Positions 26,040-39,596 of a stretch of DNA of 64,000 nucleotides are shown here, in pieces. The notes below the pieces were generated by a model, which did no database searches, was not told the origin of the DNA, and saw only the letters and a list, made by a program, of their open reading frames with translations. A program made the position numbers and the translations under genes. The DNA is taken from the NCBI GenBank assembly GCA_013365325.1, contig JABVXV010000003.1, positions 930,001 through 994,000 of the forward strand, in the 5' to 3' direction. The DNA comes from Dipetalonema caudispina (Eukaryota > Nematoda > Chromadorea > Rhabditida > Onchocercidae). The stretch's first letter is position 1; each line of letters opens with the position of its first letter.

Positions 26040-29000
26040 TTATCGACATTTATTGGCCTTATTATGGCGCTTCTTGATATGTTTCGGTATTTTCGTTAAT
26101 CGATTCGCGCGTTTCTCTTCTTTTACCAGCCGTTTCCGCTCCTGAAAAGAGTAAATGTTGAAATGCATACACTCTTCGGTTTGACGTTCGAATATTCATT
26201 TCAATTCTTGGGAACGCGCAAAGACATTTTGCGTAATATGTCACCAATAACCAATCGTAAATTGTAAGTAAGCATTTTGGTAGTAACTTACAGATTTCGA
26301 ATATTTTCCGAATAGTTCATCAACTTGAGTCATAAATGGAATTAATAACGCAAATCAGCTCTAGTCCTATTCTTTTCACAAAATCTAGCGGTTAATAAAG
26401 AAATCAACAATACACAATCTTAATAAAAAATTGGATAAAGTTAATAAGTTGTGACTGAAAATAAGAGATGAAACAGAAAATAAGAGATCAAATCATATTA
26501 AAAAAAGTTTATGGGCATGATTTTCGGCAAAATGCATTACAGCGCCCGTAAATTTTAACGGTATACAGATTTGGAAACATTATTCAAGTCAATGAATGCG
26601 AACATGTTCGATTAACAGCTAGAACATTTTATACTACTGAAAAGATTTCGCTATCCATTTTCGAAGCAAAGGAAGCAGCTGATTCACCTTCTTGAATAAA
26701 ATTATTCCATAAAGTAATTTGGTTCCTTCACATCCCTATGAAAAAAGATTATTTGTCAGTAATGGATTGCCTCAAAAGAAGGGTCCACATTGAATTTTCA
26801 AACCATTTTTACATATGCTTAAACTTATGCGAGTTGGTTTATTGGATCTCTTGGAAACTCATTTATGATAAGCAAGTGATCTTTTTCCAAAAGAAATTTA
26901 ATATTGATTACGAGATTGTGCATAGATTTTTCTACACGAACCTTTTTCGTATTTGGGGATTCATCTCGACTGCGCACATAGATGGCTATCTTGTGATTTT
27001 TTTGTTCTTTCTCTTTCGACGAGGACGAGCTTGTTGAGACAGGGTATTGATTTAAATCCCTTTGATCTTCTGGTTTTTGACTTTTAAATTCATTTTCCTG
27101 CAAAAAAAACTATGATTTGCAGTGAAATATATCCAAGAGATGCTCTCTCTAACTGATATAATGATGCAAGAATACAGGAAATCTACGCAAGCAATGCATC
27201 TAAAATTTTTATGCAAACTGAAACTCCTAGATGAAATTGTTAAGAACTAAGCAGTAAACAACTCCATAAAATTTTAACATATATAAAATAACCATTTCCA
27301 CAGACCACTTCACGAAAAAACGTTTACCATAAGAAAAAATAAAAAAGGAACAATCTCAAATTACAAAATTGACCTGAAATGATCTTTACCTCATCTGTAC
27401 TCTCATCTTCACCGCTCTTCACTTGTGAGATCATCGTCTGGAATGGATTTGGAATCTCTCCACCAGCTTTTGCAATCTGTTGATCACGTTCAAAGTAGAG
27501 CACTTGTTCTAACTTTTGAGCAATAAAAGCATTCATAAACAGGGCATCATCGGCTGGTGTCTCGAGGGCCCTGCAAAAATGCTACAAAGATTATTGTGAG
27601 AAAATGAGAATATTCTCACAATAAAAAATAGATTTCAAAAACTTTAACCTCAACTAAATTACCTTCAGCTTTTCATCTCCAAATTCTCAGATTTCGGAAT
27701 TTGAATAACTACTCCCTAAACCACTGTCTTTAATATCAATACAATCAATAAAAGAAATTCTAATTTCTTGGGAAATGCAATACTATCTACTAAGAAAGAA
27801 ATTCAGCACACTTACTTAACAAAAAATTGTCGTTAATATGAACATAAAATATAAAAAATAACATGATGAGATTTAGTTAATGTCGAGCGTACAGCACATA
27901 TTTTCACAATTACTTAGAACAAAGAAGGCATGATGACCACCATCAGCAGAGAATAACAAAGAGTCAAAAATTAAAAATTGCGTAGTTGGGAATTACCTTT
28001 TACTCATGAGTTCTTGTAATTCACTTTCCGTTTTAATGGATGGATCAGCTACCAGAAGAAAAAGATCTCTGGTAGAAAGCACAGAAACCTGCAACGATCG
28101 AATCTAACAAATTCAGATTTCTAAAAGAATAAAAAGGTCTTTAACAAAAGACTTACACCCCTACTTCTGAAGAATTTTGTGACATTTGAGCAGTCTGAAC
28201 GAAGAAATTCTAGTGAACGTGGATGATCGTGCTCCACTGATTGTGATACATCAATTATGTATAACTTCTCCTCTTTGACCATAATGTTGTATTCGGACAA
28301 ATCAGCATGTACCAGTCGACAGTCTCTGTACATTTTCCGCATATAACCCACTAATTCGATATAAAGCGCATCAGCAAGCTTATGCGACAATTCAACATCC
28401 TGAATTCCGTAAAATAATTCCTTAATTAGCAAAACAGTCAGAAACTTTAAACGGAAAAAAAGTAATACGAAGTGGAAGCGGTTCATTACGTCATATACTC
28501 GAAACAGAAAAACTACTGGATCTGGACACGAACTTTTAAAAGTGATGCTGGCCAACCATCGGTACCAATAAAATCCATAACCAAAACATTCTGTTTAACG
28601 ATTATAGGTTTTGGAACCGGAAGTCCAGCAGAATGCATTCGGGATAGATTCCTCATTTCTTTTTCTGCCCATACTGTGATCATTTTTCTTGGGTTATGTT
28701 TGCAGTAACCATGTCGATATCTATAGAGAAAATGTACCTCTTGTTTCTCTCAATCGTAATTTTAATTCAGCGGAAACCTTGCAAATGATTTAGAATGCTT
28801 GCGCTGAACAACATTAAACGCTTATATTTGTTGAAGTAATCCTCAAATTTCCACCTAGAAATTTCGAAACCAATGCCGAAGAAATCTAGGTAGTTAGCAA
28901 AAGGCGGGTTCTTCGTTACTAGTGCTTTTGTATGCATGCAATTCAGAATAACCTGTAAAAAATCCAAATGTAAAACTAAATAACCTGAATTCACCACTAA

Positions 29001-30524
29001 CGTATCTGTCGCGATCTCGAAAGATGAGTATACTTGTTTTGTACACCTTCACGGCCAGACTTTTGCCATCAGTTGTTAAAGCGTGATAAACATTCGCTTC
29101 TTTACCAGTACTAATACATCCTTCGATTTCATCAAAAATATCTCGTTGCAAAAGTCGTCTTAACACAAGCAAAGTGCGTTTATCCAGAACCTTAAAAGAA
29201 AAGAAAGGTAAACAGGAGAAGTCAAATAGAACTAAACACAGATGTCTAATGTTCAACATACTTTTATCCGATTGCATATTCTGCCAAATTGTTCCAAACA
29301 GATTCATACCGAAATAAAAAACTCATTTTGGAACTCTTCTAAATGTAGTAAACTATACCATCTATATCACTGAATAAAAAGTACAACAGCGGATATGTAA
29401 AATAATCCTTCGCTCTCCCCTAATAACATAAAAAAGTTCCATTACCTGTTCTGCAGTTGCTCGGTCGGAACGATCCTTACATACGGTCTTCACTGAGGAA
29501 GATTCTTTGATAAGCTTCCGGTCCCAGAACTCACCCAGACCAGTTCGACCTGCAGTGGGTGTTAATCTTGCAAAACTATTGTAAAAACTCGCATCTATTG
29601 TCAAAAACCCAATAAAAAATGAGACATAAGCTACCAGTTTACTTTGCAATCCTAAATCGCAATTTACATGTGACCTTTTATAATAATCTAGACACCTATG
29701 TCATCATAATCCTACTCATAATTTTTATGAGGTCACCTGCAGGAGGCCTGGTGGCCTCCTAAAAACTACCTCATCACCACACTAAAACAGCAAACAAATT
29801 AAAAACTATAAACAACTTGTAGCATAATTGATTATAAAGGCTTCAATATATATGCCATCTGGAGTTCAGTAACAAGAAATACTTCGGAATAAGATGGAAG
29901 CTCACCTGTAGTTACCTTCGATACAGTATTCAGCGAATCAGTAATTAGCTAGAAGAAAACTTCATCAAAATGATTTTCAAATTTATGACAAACAAGGGGA
30001 AAATAAGAAAAGCAATAAAATAGAAATCGAAATTCAAGATCATACCTTACTGCTACTACTGAACTTTCGAATAATATCTAAAAAACAAATCAGTATTCAG
30101 TGAAACAACAAGCAAGGGAGATTTATATCAAAGTGCAAGTAGAAATAACCTCCTTATAATCCCTTTCTTTAAAAAAAACGACTGCTATAAACAAGATTCA
30201 AACCAATCAAGCATACCATCTCCCATTTCCAAGGAAGAATATTTCTACGGTGCAACTATCTTCATTTACTAACTGGGTTTGCAAGTCTCTTGCAAGAGTA
30301 TCGAGTTAACCTGCAGATGTTTCCAGTAGCGAACGACATCTGTCAATGTTGAATTCCTATTTCGCTTAAACCAAAGTAACTTAAGCAGATAGAAATGTAA
30401 ACCCACCATCATAATCATCCTCACACATCCTCACCCAATCATCATCTTCATCTTCAACATCATCATCATCGTTTTGATTAACAAACTCCCAACTGCCTTT
30501 ATCAACAGCTGAGATCTTCGCCAT
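26040..30524 (-). CDS. riok-1: RIO-type serine kinase 1 (RIOK1), 40S ribosome maturation
   Basis: Eleven exons in phase: 30524-30407, 30077-30046, 29948-29906, 29594-29446, 29190-28985, 28720-28534, 28399-28157, 28088-27997, 27570-27390, 27097-26942, 26141-26040; 502 residues, near the usual nematode length. After an acidic N-terminus ([15 protein letters not shown]), the RIO fold shows the ATP loop [11 protein letters not shown], the kinase lysine in [22 protein letters not shown], the hinge VLVMDFIG, the catalytic loop [12 protein letters not shown] (active-site Asp) and the metal-binding [19 protein letters not shown]. The basic tail ([14 protein letters not shown]) matches RIOK1 rather than RIOK2 or RIOK3. 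The enzyme acts in the cytoplasm on late pre-40S particles and, with PRMT5, on methylation targets. A TGCAG acceptor lies one base before the ATG, consistent with trans-splicing. Confidence 0.96.
27591..27624. repeat. 12-bp perfect inverted repeat in a RIOK1 intron
   Basis: Arms 27591-27602 and 27613-27624 (TTATTGTGAGAA and its complement) flank a 10-base loop. It lies just upstream of RIOK1 exon 9 on the transcript strand. Confidence 0.8.
29741..29760. repeat. GC-rich 8-bp hairpin in a RIOK1 intron
   Basis: AGGAGGCC, a four-base loop TGGT, then GGCCTCCT. It is a perfect palindromic stem, unusually GC-rich for this DNA, inside the intron between RIOK1 exons 3 and 4. Confidence 0.85.
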
Positions 30525-32756
30525 TCTGCACCAATAAAGCTTCCCAAATCTCGATAGTTAATCTTGCTGAAGTACAACACCATGATTACTTGACATATGG
30601 TGCAGCCAATTCATACTAAGCTATGACCGATTGACATGAATCAATTCATACATTATATTTTACAGGCTATTTATCACGTCACCATACATAACATAAGATA
30701 TGCTGCATGAAACTAAGTGCATGAGTTGACCAACCATTGAATACCTGTGCAATTTAAAAAGTCCTTTTTACTTATAATTCCCTTCCTTCATAATTTCTTC
30801 TACACTGTATCTACCCTTTAATGAAAATAGCTTTGAATAAAAAAAAGCACCGTACGTGAGAGCTGCCATATTTCTAACTCTATATAACTATTCTGGCGAT
30901 AGAAGCACATAACATTCCAAAACTTTCAGTTATTCCGGATTGAATAACTAATGCGGATCCAGGTAAACGGGTATAAATATGGTGCTGATACCAACATTTC
31001 ATATTAATGGTAATCCCGGAGTTCGACAGTGAGTAGGGGAAACTGTAAGCATATCCATTTATATAAAGAAGCAGGGAAAAATATTAAACGGGGAAGAAAT
31101 CATCAAAAACAAGCTTGCAGGAAAAGAATGAGTAAGAGGACAGAGCCGCGTTTACATATATGTCGAAAGAGGACTACTGAAGAATGTCAAGAAACTATAA
31201 ACACAATACATATAAAGATTACACAGTAATAAGGATATAAACCAAACAAATAAATATATATATATATATATATTACGCAATGAGAGTATAACATACACTC
31301 ATTCAAAAACATTCTTGTTTTGAAAGTTACTTATTTCAAGTGCATTAATTAAGCAAAGTAATTCACCTAAAAGAAGCACTTCCTATTCAACAAACTTGAT
31401 CATTGTGTTGACGCATGATATAAGTCCAGACTAAAAATTGCATAAAACATGTCATGGGAGAAAGTGATGAAAAGCATTATTTTCTGTCAAAGAAAGAACG
31501 CAGTTTAAAAATTCTATCTGTAAACTTCAGAGATTCAAATAATTACGTACACTTTAATTGCATTCTCATCGAATTGGAGTTAGAATGAACGGACCATTCA
31601 TTACTAACTGAAATTCCTATCAAACAATTACTCCAACAATATTCTAAGCACAATCCAAACCCAATGAATCACCAGGCCTTCATCAACTTACTTCCTGCTA
31701 TTACCTAAGCTTGTCCATATATCACGACATAGATATACCCGTATCACTGTGCAAACCACCTGTCTCATGACATTTTTCAAGCATTGCAAACTCTACCACA
31801 AGTTTGAATTAATCATATGGTGTACTTGTTGTCATATATTCTAATCATTCACGGTATCTGTCTACGGTTGGCTCCTTCTTCCATTTCTTGGATACAGAAA
31901 TTACTTCGTAACCATTTTCAAACTGGACGATATTTTTTGTGACCACCAAAACATATGACCGGTCTAGTTATAAAAACACACTAGTAATGGTGCAGAAAGG
32001 AACAAACCTAATGGACATATCAATAAGGAAGATCTTGTATATCAGGTGAAATGGACAATGCTCCATCGCAACTCTTCTGTATCTGATAAACTGTTCTTTT
32101 CGCAGCAGAAATCTATATGACCCAAGAATATTTTTCATGAGTAATGTCACCAGGACTAAATGATAGCTATATCTACAAAGAAAAACGTGTTGAAATTCAA
32201 GTAAGCTAATTTCAAATTAGAAATGCTTGATTGCATCCCTAAACAATTTTGTTCCTAAACTATAACATGCCACAAATGTATAAAGCAAAGCAACAGCGCA
32301 ATTGTTTAATCCTTTAATTAAAAGGTTATAATTTCACCTTCAACTTTAAAGCTGAATAAAACTTTAAGAACGACACTGAAATGAAAGCTGTACGTAAAGC
32401 GAATAACACAGATTTAAACTAAATACATTACAAAATGTACAGAATATGGAAAAGACTAAAACATACAGGAGGCCTAATAAGGTATTGGGAATACTGTAGA
32501 TTTGAAAACCATTTTAAACTTGCTGAACAGTTAATTTTATGGCACATTTTTCTTTAGTAATATGAAGGTTAAAATAAACATGATGTACAAAACATAATAA
32601 TACACTCAGCAAGCTGAAGAGACAATAGACATTATCAGAAAATAAAAATTAGAAAAGGAAGTCGAAATACATCACCTCCAACTACTATTTTTTAAAAAAT
32701 TATGACGTCGATTGAGATGTTCATCACTCTCCAAACCTCCATTAAGTGCATATCAT
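30525..32756. other. Intergenic region between RIOK1 and the Atos homologue
   Basis: No coding exon was recognised. The plus-strand frame at 31029-31229 encodes a Lys/Arg-rich product without an ATG start or recognisable motif. The region contains a TA microsatellite at 31254-31274 and must include the RIOK1 5' region and the Atos 3' UTR. Confidence 0.5.
31254..31274. repeat. (TA)n microsatellite
   Basis: About ten uninterrupted TA units, intergenic. Confidence 0.9.
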
Positions 32757-35700
32757 TTACTTGCGAGGTGAATATTTCGGATTTCGAGGCATTTCCGTGA
32801 AAGATTGAAGTTGGTATTTAATTATATCTTTCCCCAATTCAAAATTCAATGTTTCCAGTTCGTTTTTCTGCGAAAATAACATCTTTATATCGGTGTGAAC
32901 ATACAATCTACCACGACGATCTGTTGCCAAACTGAAATAGGTTATAACTAAATTCTTCCTTGACATGTACATTATAATTTCTAAATCATCCCACAACACC
33001 ATAAAAAAAATTGATTGATTTATTGAGATTTAACGCTGGCAAAGAATTTAGAGACAAGGACGGTACTCATCATCTTCTATATGGAAGAACCAATGAGACT
33101 ATACAACCGTTTTATAAAAAAACCTCTGGTTTTCTTCAAATATAAACCTTAAAAGGAAGAAGCACAAGAACTAGTAGAATAGTTCTCTAAAACTGTTTAA
33201 ACATATTAAGAAAAGTTAGGATATACAACAGTAAATGTGAAGTAAAGGATACGTTTCTTGAAAAAGCTTGACATGAAAACTAGCAAGCTGAAGGAAAAAC
33301 TTATTGATAATAAACCTAAAATCCAAAATAAGTCTAAAGCACGAAATGCGAATGACCTTAAATGGATTAGATATTTAAGCCAAGAGCGGACCACACCATC
33401 GTACGTGCATCCCACAGGCATGAAAAATGTACGTTGTCGTAAGAAGGTTTGTGAAGAAGGCGGCATATCGCTGACGTCAAACTTGACTACAAACATTCGT
33501 ACCACAGTACCCTGAGGGTTGAATAACACCTACAATAAATTCAATATGTGAAATGTACGCGCACATCATTTATTAATTCTTAAAGAAAAGATGGAAAATG
33601 GAAAATCAGCACCAATTGTATCCTGATTCTCACTATTTAATAATCAAAAAATGTTTCATAAAACTACCGACTTTTTCCATTCCATCAGTACTGCGAATGA
33701 ACTGGCGATCCTACAACTTTTCTTAAGTATTTGTTGATTCTCTATTGGGTGGTGTGTTTCCCACGAACGGTTATGCCATTACCGAGGTCGAAAAATGCAT
33801 TTTTGCGATTACTCCTAGGCGAAATTTTGTATGTTCGGTGACGAGTCTATTATTAGCTACTTCGAAAGATTTCAGGTAGCTCTATACACGAACTGTTTTT
33901 CTCAAAAGATCCGTCGTAATGATTGTGAACGATTGTTCGGAATAACAGAATCCATATAAATAATTACCGCCTGTAAAATGCCCTTTCTGGGAATTCTGTA
34001 ACCTTTGCGCATGTTTTCCAGAGAACAAAAACCCTGAAAATGATTAAAATCAAAAACTAAAAAACCAAACCATCGTGAACTTTTAGAAGATATAGAAATT
34101 TCAAATTGTTTCAGAATCCCTCAACAAATTATTTTAGTACTAAAATTTAAATAAATCACAACAAAAAAAAAATATAGAAAAATAGCTATGAGTTTTGCGA
34201 TGAAATTAATCAACAAACCATGTAGGGTAAAGGCGCTTCATCTTCAGGCATGTTGAAAAAGAAAGTTGTAACTGGCAATGTAAGATGGGGAGAACAACTT
34301 TCATCGCTTGCTGCTATAAAAATTCCTTAACTTCATTCGCTGCGTAATTTTGTTGATATTGACAAAGTAATTTAAATTTTAAAAAATTGAACAGTTACAA
34401 ATTAATTGTTGTAATCAAATTAGTACTCTTTATTAATTAGTTAGAAAGGATAAGTTTTAACAGAAAATAACCTTCAACTTACCAATTTGCAAATGAAAGC
34501 CGTCTAGAGACGTGACCAGATCTAAACGACCGTTCAGTGCACTTTCTTCAAAGTTGCACAACAAACCACTGCTTGAAGACGTACTTCTTCTAGTACAACT
34601 ACTTCCATAATAATTTGGATTACTGTCTTTCTCATCCGTTCGCACACTACAATACCCGAAACTTTAAAAGCTTTATTTCGAAACTTATCATATTTTTATT
34701 CTGTCTCAACGACCTGCAACAGTAACCAATATTACCTCAGCGACAGCTCAAACAGCATACCTCGATGTTTCCTACTATGTTAGGAGCGATACTGAGCTAC
34801 TAAAAAACGGTCGAAAGAAGTCCTTGTAAGTATAAAAATCGATGCTTAGTGTAATTCGATAAGACTGCATTTGCATTTACAGGGGCCGTGATATGATGTA
34901 TAAAATACTAGAATGATAAGTTACTAACTTTCGCAAAATATGAGCTCTCGTTCCTTCTTTAGCTGTTTTCTCAACGATCCTATTTCTGGTACTTTTTACT
35001 GACTGGTCACCGACAAATTTCGTTTCACTGCGGTTGAACGGTGCAGGACTAGAATTTAAAGGCAGACCTGTCGTTTTGGAAAAGGCTTTGGATGCTGTTG
35101 ACATGAAACGAAATGCGGAAGCAATAAGACTTCGGCGTGGAAGGATTTCCCGACGTGAGGCAGGTGATGACGGAATTACATCCAATGAAGATGAAGTCTC
35201 TGTTGAAGATCCTGATGATGACAGTTCACTCTCAACAACAGGTAACTTGACAGTCTGTTCATTTCCCAATAGCATCTTTTCATTTCTAACTATAAACAAC
35301 TCATGAATGGTCCAACAGGAAAAAGAAATCACTGCAGGAATCCATTAACAATCATATGAAGTTCATAAATTCCTTCAAAAAAAAAAAAGGAATAAAAGAA
35401 AATAAAAAACAAAAAATAATTTCCTTGCCAAAAATTAGGATATTTTTCTATTCTCCTATCTTTAGTTTATTCGAAAATTTACCTTTTATATCTTTTCGGA
35501 AATTGAAAAACTGACAAATTCGTGGACCAGAATGTAAATGAGGTGACTTGCAAGTACGACTGTCTTTAATTAGCAGTTGTTCACAGGATGTCGTTTCGAG
35601 GTCATAAGAAGTTTTGGGTGCAGCTATACTATCTTTTCCAACGTCTTCAGATTCTATCCTTTTCTCCTCATTGTTTTGTTGATACTCAATTGGTACGTAA

Positions 35701-36882
35701 AAAAATGGAATTCCGGCTGATGATGCAGTAAAATGCCTCTCACCAGATAATGCCAGTGAAAATAGTAGCCATTCATCAGAAAGTGATCTGCAAAAACTGA
35801 CTTGATATCTGACACTTATCTAGAACTTTTCAAAGTATACAACTGTAGAGGTAATGATAATTACGGAAAGCCAAAAGCGATCGTAATTATTACCCAGCGG
35901 ATTCGGAATATGACAATTGCGAAGAAGCATCATATTTTCTCCGCTTGACTGTTACGTAAACACAAAACAAAGAATTAAGTCGTCCAAGAGGAAATTCATG
36001 AATTTCAAAATTCCTTAGCTGATCACCCAGATAGACACCACCCACAGAAATGCTGAAAAAATTTGTGGTACAAGTTTTATTGGTGACTGGATCAAAATTA
36101 GCTAAAAGATATATACTAGTTTCCAAGGTTTTCAATGTTACTCGTACTTTAGATTTGTTTAGAACAGAAAGTTCAGATTTTGCTTGGGAACAAAACTCAC
36201 GGGTTGCATTAACAAAAATGGGTACGCCTAAATTTATTTGGGCAAAATATGTTCTGAACAATTGGATACATTTTCGATAATTACAAAAGAAGCAGACCTA
36301 TATTTACAAACCGCATCATTTGACAACTGTTCTTCATTACATGTTATCCCAGAGTTAATTTGCGAAAAATGCAAATAAGACCTTATCGCATTTTTCAGAA
36401 ATAGACTATCCAATATCTGCAATAAACGATATAAATAAAGTCAGAAATGTATCAAAAATTCTAATTCCAATAAAAAAAATGCTTTTTAGAATATTTACAG
36501 CTTCTTGAGACATAAGGATATCTTTATGACACACATCAAAGGTACAGTACAATCAAAAGGTGGAATTTAGGATATGTTGTTTATAACTACAATTGACAAG
36601 GCCCATGCAAATTTAACTTTTTTAAAATTTATTTATTCAGAAATTGACCTTTTCATCAGTACTTTTTCTTGGAACAGTTTTAATCGTCCACTCTTCAAGT
36701 AAAACGACGCCTGAGTACGAAGAAAATTTCAGACAGCACTGTCGATGTACGATGAACGTATGTATGGAGAGTAGAGAGCCAGTCTCAATGATTTCACGAG
36801 CTTTTTGAAGCATCTGTTCGCTACACTTTGAATCTCCACGATTATCGATCACCAAACGCGCTATCTCCAAACCCAACTCCAT
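32757..36882 (-). CDS. Atos/FAM214 homologue (DUF4210 + chromosome-segregation domain)
   Basis: Ten exons in phase: 36882-36649, 36416-36341, 36227-35894, 35787-35483, 35289-34929, 34646-34483, 34313-34219, 34033-33968, 33529-33357, 32931-32757; 660 residues. The N-terminus has VVLLEEWTIKTVPR and FLKNAIRSYLHFSQ, matching the conserved start of FAM214A/B. The middle has the signature TGLPLNSSPAP. The C-terminal third contains DUF4210 (LLCNFEESALNGRLDLVTS..PHLTLPVTTFFFN) and the last domain (LFNPQGTVVRMFVVKFDVSD, SQTFLRQRTF, LKYLIHLSLATDRRGRLYVH, TEMPRNPKYSPRK). In Drosophila, Atossa is a nuclear transcriptional regulator that raises mitochondrial metabolism in invading macrophages; vertebrate proteins are nuclear. 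The first and last regions are conserved while the linker is not. A TTTGTTAG acceptor ends ten bases before the ATG, with an out-of-frame ATG between them. The family call is firm; a worm function is not known to me. Confidence 0.92.
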
Positions 36883-39596
36883 CACAAATCATCTAACAAA
36901 AAATTGAAAAGAGTGGCTGGAAATGGCAAGGGAAAAAATTTTTAAAAACTGAAATGGTGATTACACATTGGAAGTAGTGCTTTTCGAAAGCTTACTGTAT
37001 GCAAAGGAGGACTTCCACTTACCGCAATGCGCCAATCCCTACAGGCAAACACCAAATACTAATGGAAGTAGACGACATCTAATCACTATTTAACTTCTAT
37101 CCTTGCCAAAACTTCTTGAAACCTATGGAAATCGACATGTTTTCACTATCATTAGGCTTTTGTGAATAAATTGCTAAGGTGATAAGATGACTGTCCCAGG
37201 AAATTTTTAAAATTAGAAGTTAAACAAACTTTTATAACTTCTTAACTCCTCAAATCCTTATGAAAATACATTCTATCGATTTCATAACTGCAGATTTAAG
37301 GAAAGGTCTAATGAATCTCATTTTGCTTTACGACTTCACTGCACTGACTTTGTCCACCTTATCAACTAATAAAATGTCAACTTACATTAATCGCTGGACA
37401 AATTTATCAGGTTTTCATATAGCCGGCTTCAAATTACCTCATAATCAGCTTTTAAAGTTCGTAATTATTATTAGAAAACTGACTGGATAACCCTTCTCGT
37501 TCTACGTCCAATTGAGCAGAAAAATAAACGAACCTAAAGGCTTTATGGAATGTCAGGAAACTGACATTGATGTCCAACAATGCATTATGCAAGGATACGA
37601 TGTTTCAATTGATCCATACTTTTGTAACACAAAACCATACCGATATCCAAACTGACATGACCAAATAAACGAAGGATTGATACACTGGAAACAAGAGAAT
37701 TCTTTCGTTAAAAATGACATTTCCTAAATTTCCCGACGATGATGTCGACCTTTTCAGAGATGAAAACTGGAGAAAAAATTGAAATAACACAATTTTCAGA
37801 ACAAAAAGATGCCCATGATATTATTGATTTCTTTGAAAATATATCGAATATATGAGAACGAGTAACTTGTAAAAGTTAAGAAGATGGCGTTAAGAATCGA
37901 TTTTAGACCTGCATTATCCATATCATATTTTTATAAAAGTTGGCGCAAAATGAATTACTCCAACAAGTAATTATTTGATTTTTCTTATAAAGTACAGCGG
38001 ATCACGGATAAGGAAACTGATAAACCTATTACGATAGTATGATAGAATCGAACATGAAAATTCCCTGAGAATTATCAAAATTCAGAGTTCTATATCTCTA
38101 AAATACTGAAAAAGCGTAGCATCTTATCAAACAAAACACAACTACTAATTGCATCAGCACAATGTCAACTCAACACCGACCGGTAAATCCGGTCTTCAAA
38201 AAGTACTTATGAAAACATCCGCGACAAAGTAGAAATATCAATGAATATGTCAAACAGCCTCTCGTTTGATGATAAAATTGACGATTTCAAACCACCCGAG
38301 GAGAACAAGAAAAGAAAAAATATCTCGATCTGCTTGAGTAGCTCCTTCAACATATTTTTTTGTTGGAGAAGGAAGTACAAACAATCAGCACACAATGTAT
38401 CGATTGCTTCAAGCGACTGATTCGGTGCAAAAAATATGAAGTGGACTTACTAGCCCAAAACACAATCTTCCTCTGATCTTAGTCATCATCCTATTCATGA
38501 TGCACTTTTAAATTCAATATAAAATTATATCATTAGTTTGGCAACAGTTAATTAATTATTATAATTCACTATAGAAAAGTGCTGTACCAATACTGAACTT
38601 TTTTGCATGACATAGCTGCTCTAATAATCGTGCCTCGAATTACGGCGTGCACACACATACACACATACATATACACACACACACACACACAAACAGGCAC
38701 ACACACACACGTACGCGCATACATAGAATCTCCAAATTGAGCTCTTGAAGAGGCAGAGGTAGAGATCACGAAACTTTAGGTAGAGGTAACTTCACCTTAA
38801 CCTTTACTGGGCTGTAATAATGTACGCATTGAGGCACTGTCATAGAGGGGGATGGATTAACTAACCATATCTTATCAGAGAAGTGGTTTATAAATTCAGT
38901 TAAGAAATGTTCCTTGGATGACTGAAAGCAACAAATTCAAATTGGTTCTCACTATTACTATCACCTATTTGTCAATGGATGTTGTAACCTTTTAAACCGG
39001 CATGGGTCAGTTTAACCTAAATGTTGTCTAACAGTTCAATTGTAATGCCATACACGAACTTTCTCTAACAAACAGATCGTAAAATTCCTCTGCTCAGTTT
39101 ATAGAGCGATTGGAATGTTGGTAATTTGAACTTAACCGTGGATGTTTTCCTGGATTATCTTCCAGCGAAAAATATCTTCCAGCATTTCAACATCATTGCA
39201 TCATGGAAATTTCACATCTTGAAATTTTTTTTTGGGAAGAAAGACTATTCAAATTTAAAATTATAAGAAACATTTTTAATCAGAGTTAACAGACAAGCCT
39301 CCAACAAAATAAATTTCTTATTAGCCTAAGAAAATTAACATTTTTTAGAGTCTTAAACTGTGATAGGTCAGTCATAAATCACTTCTCAAAGTCGTTCAGA
39401 AATAATAAGTGAATGATGAATATAAGAACTCTTGTTGCGTTTTAAAAAGAAAATCAAACGAATGATTTATGGTGATGACAATATGAAACAACGGTTTTTT
39501 GAATATTGCAAAAATAGTTTCAAGCACTAAATTCATAGAGAGGCTTTATAACAATATCAAGTACAGCAAATATATGTATAAGTTAGAAGCGGGGAT
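36883..39596. other. Intergenic region between Atos and L19m genes
   Basis: 2.7 kb without a recognised gene. Open frames at 37260-37490 (plus), 37605-37790 and 38207-38395 (minus) are short and featureless. One frame near 38569-38769 is an artefact of the AC microsatellite. Confidence 0.5.
38649..38725. repeat. (AC)n microsatellite, imperfect
   Basis: ACAC/ATAC units with several interruptions, decaying into GTACGCGCATAC at the right end. Intergenic. Confidence 0.93.

Noticed and set aside
35034..35306. 90-codon plus-strand frame
   Set aside because: Antisense of the Atos exon 35289-34929, which carries the conserved TGLPLNSSPAP motif.
38569..38769. Cys/Val-rich minus-strand frame
   Set aside because: It is translated AC microsatellite.
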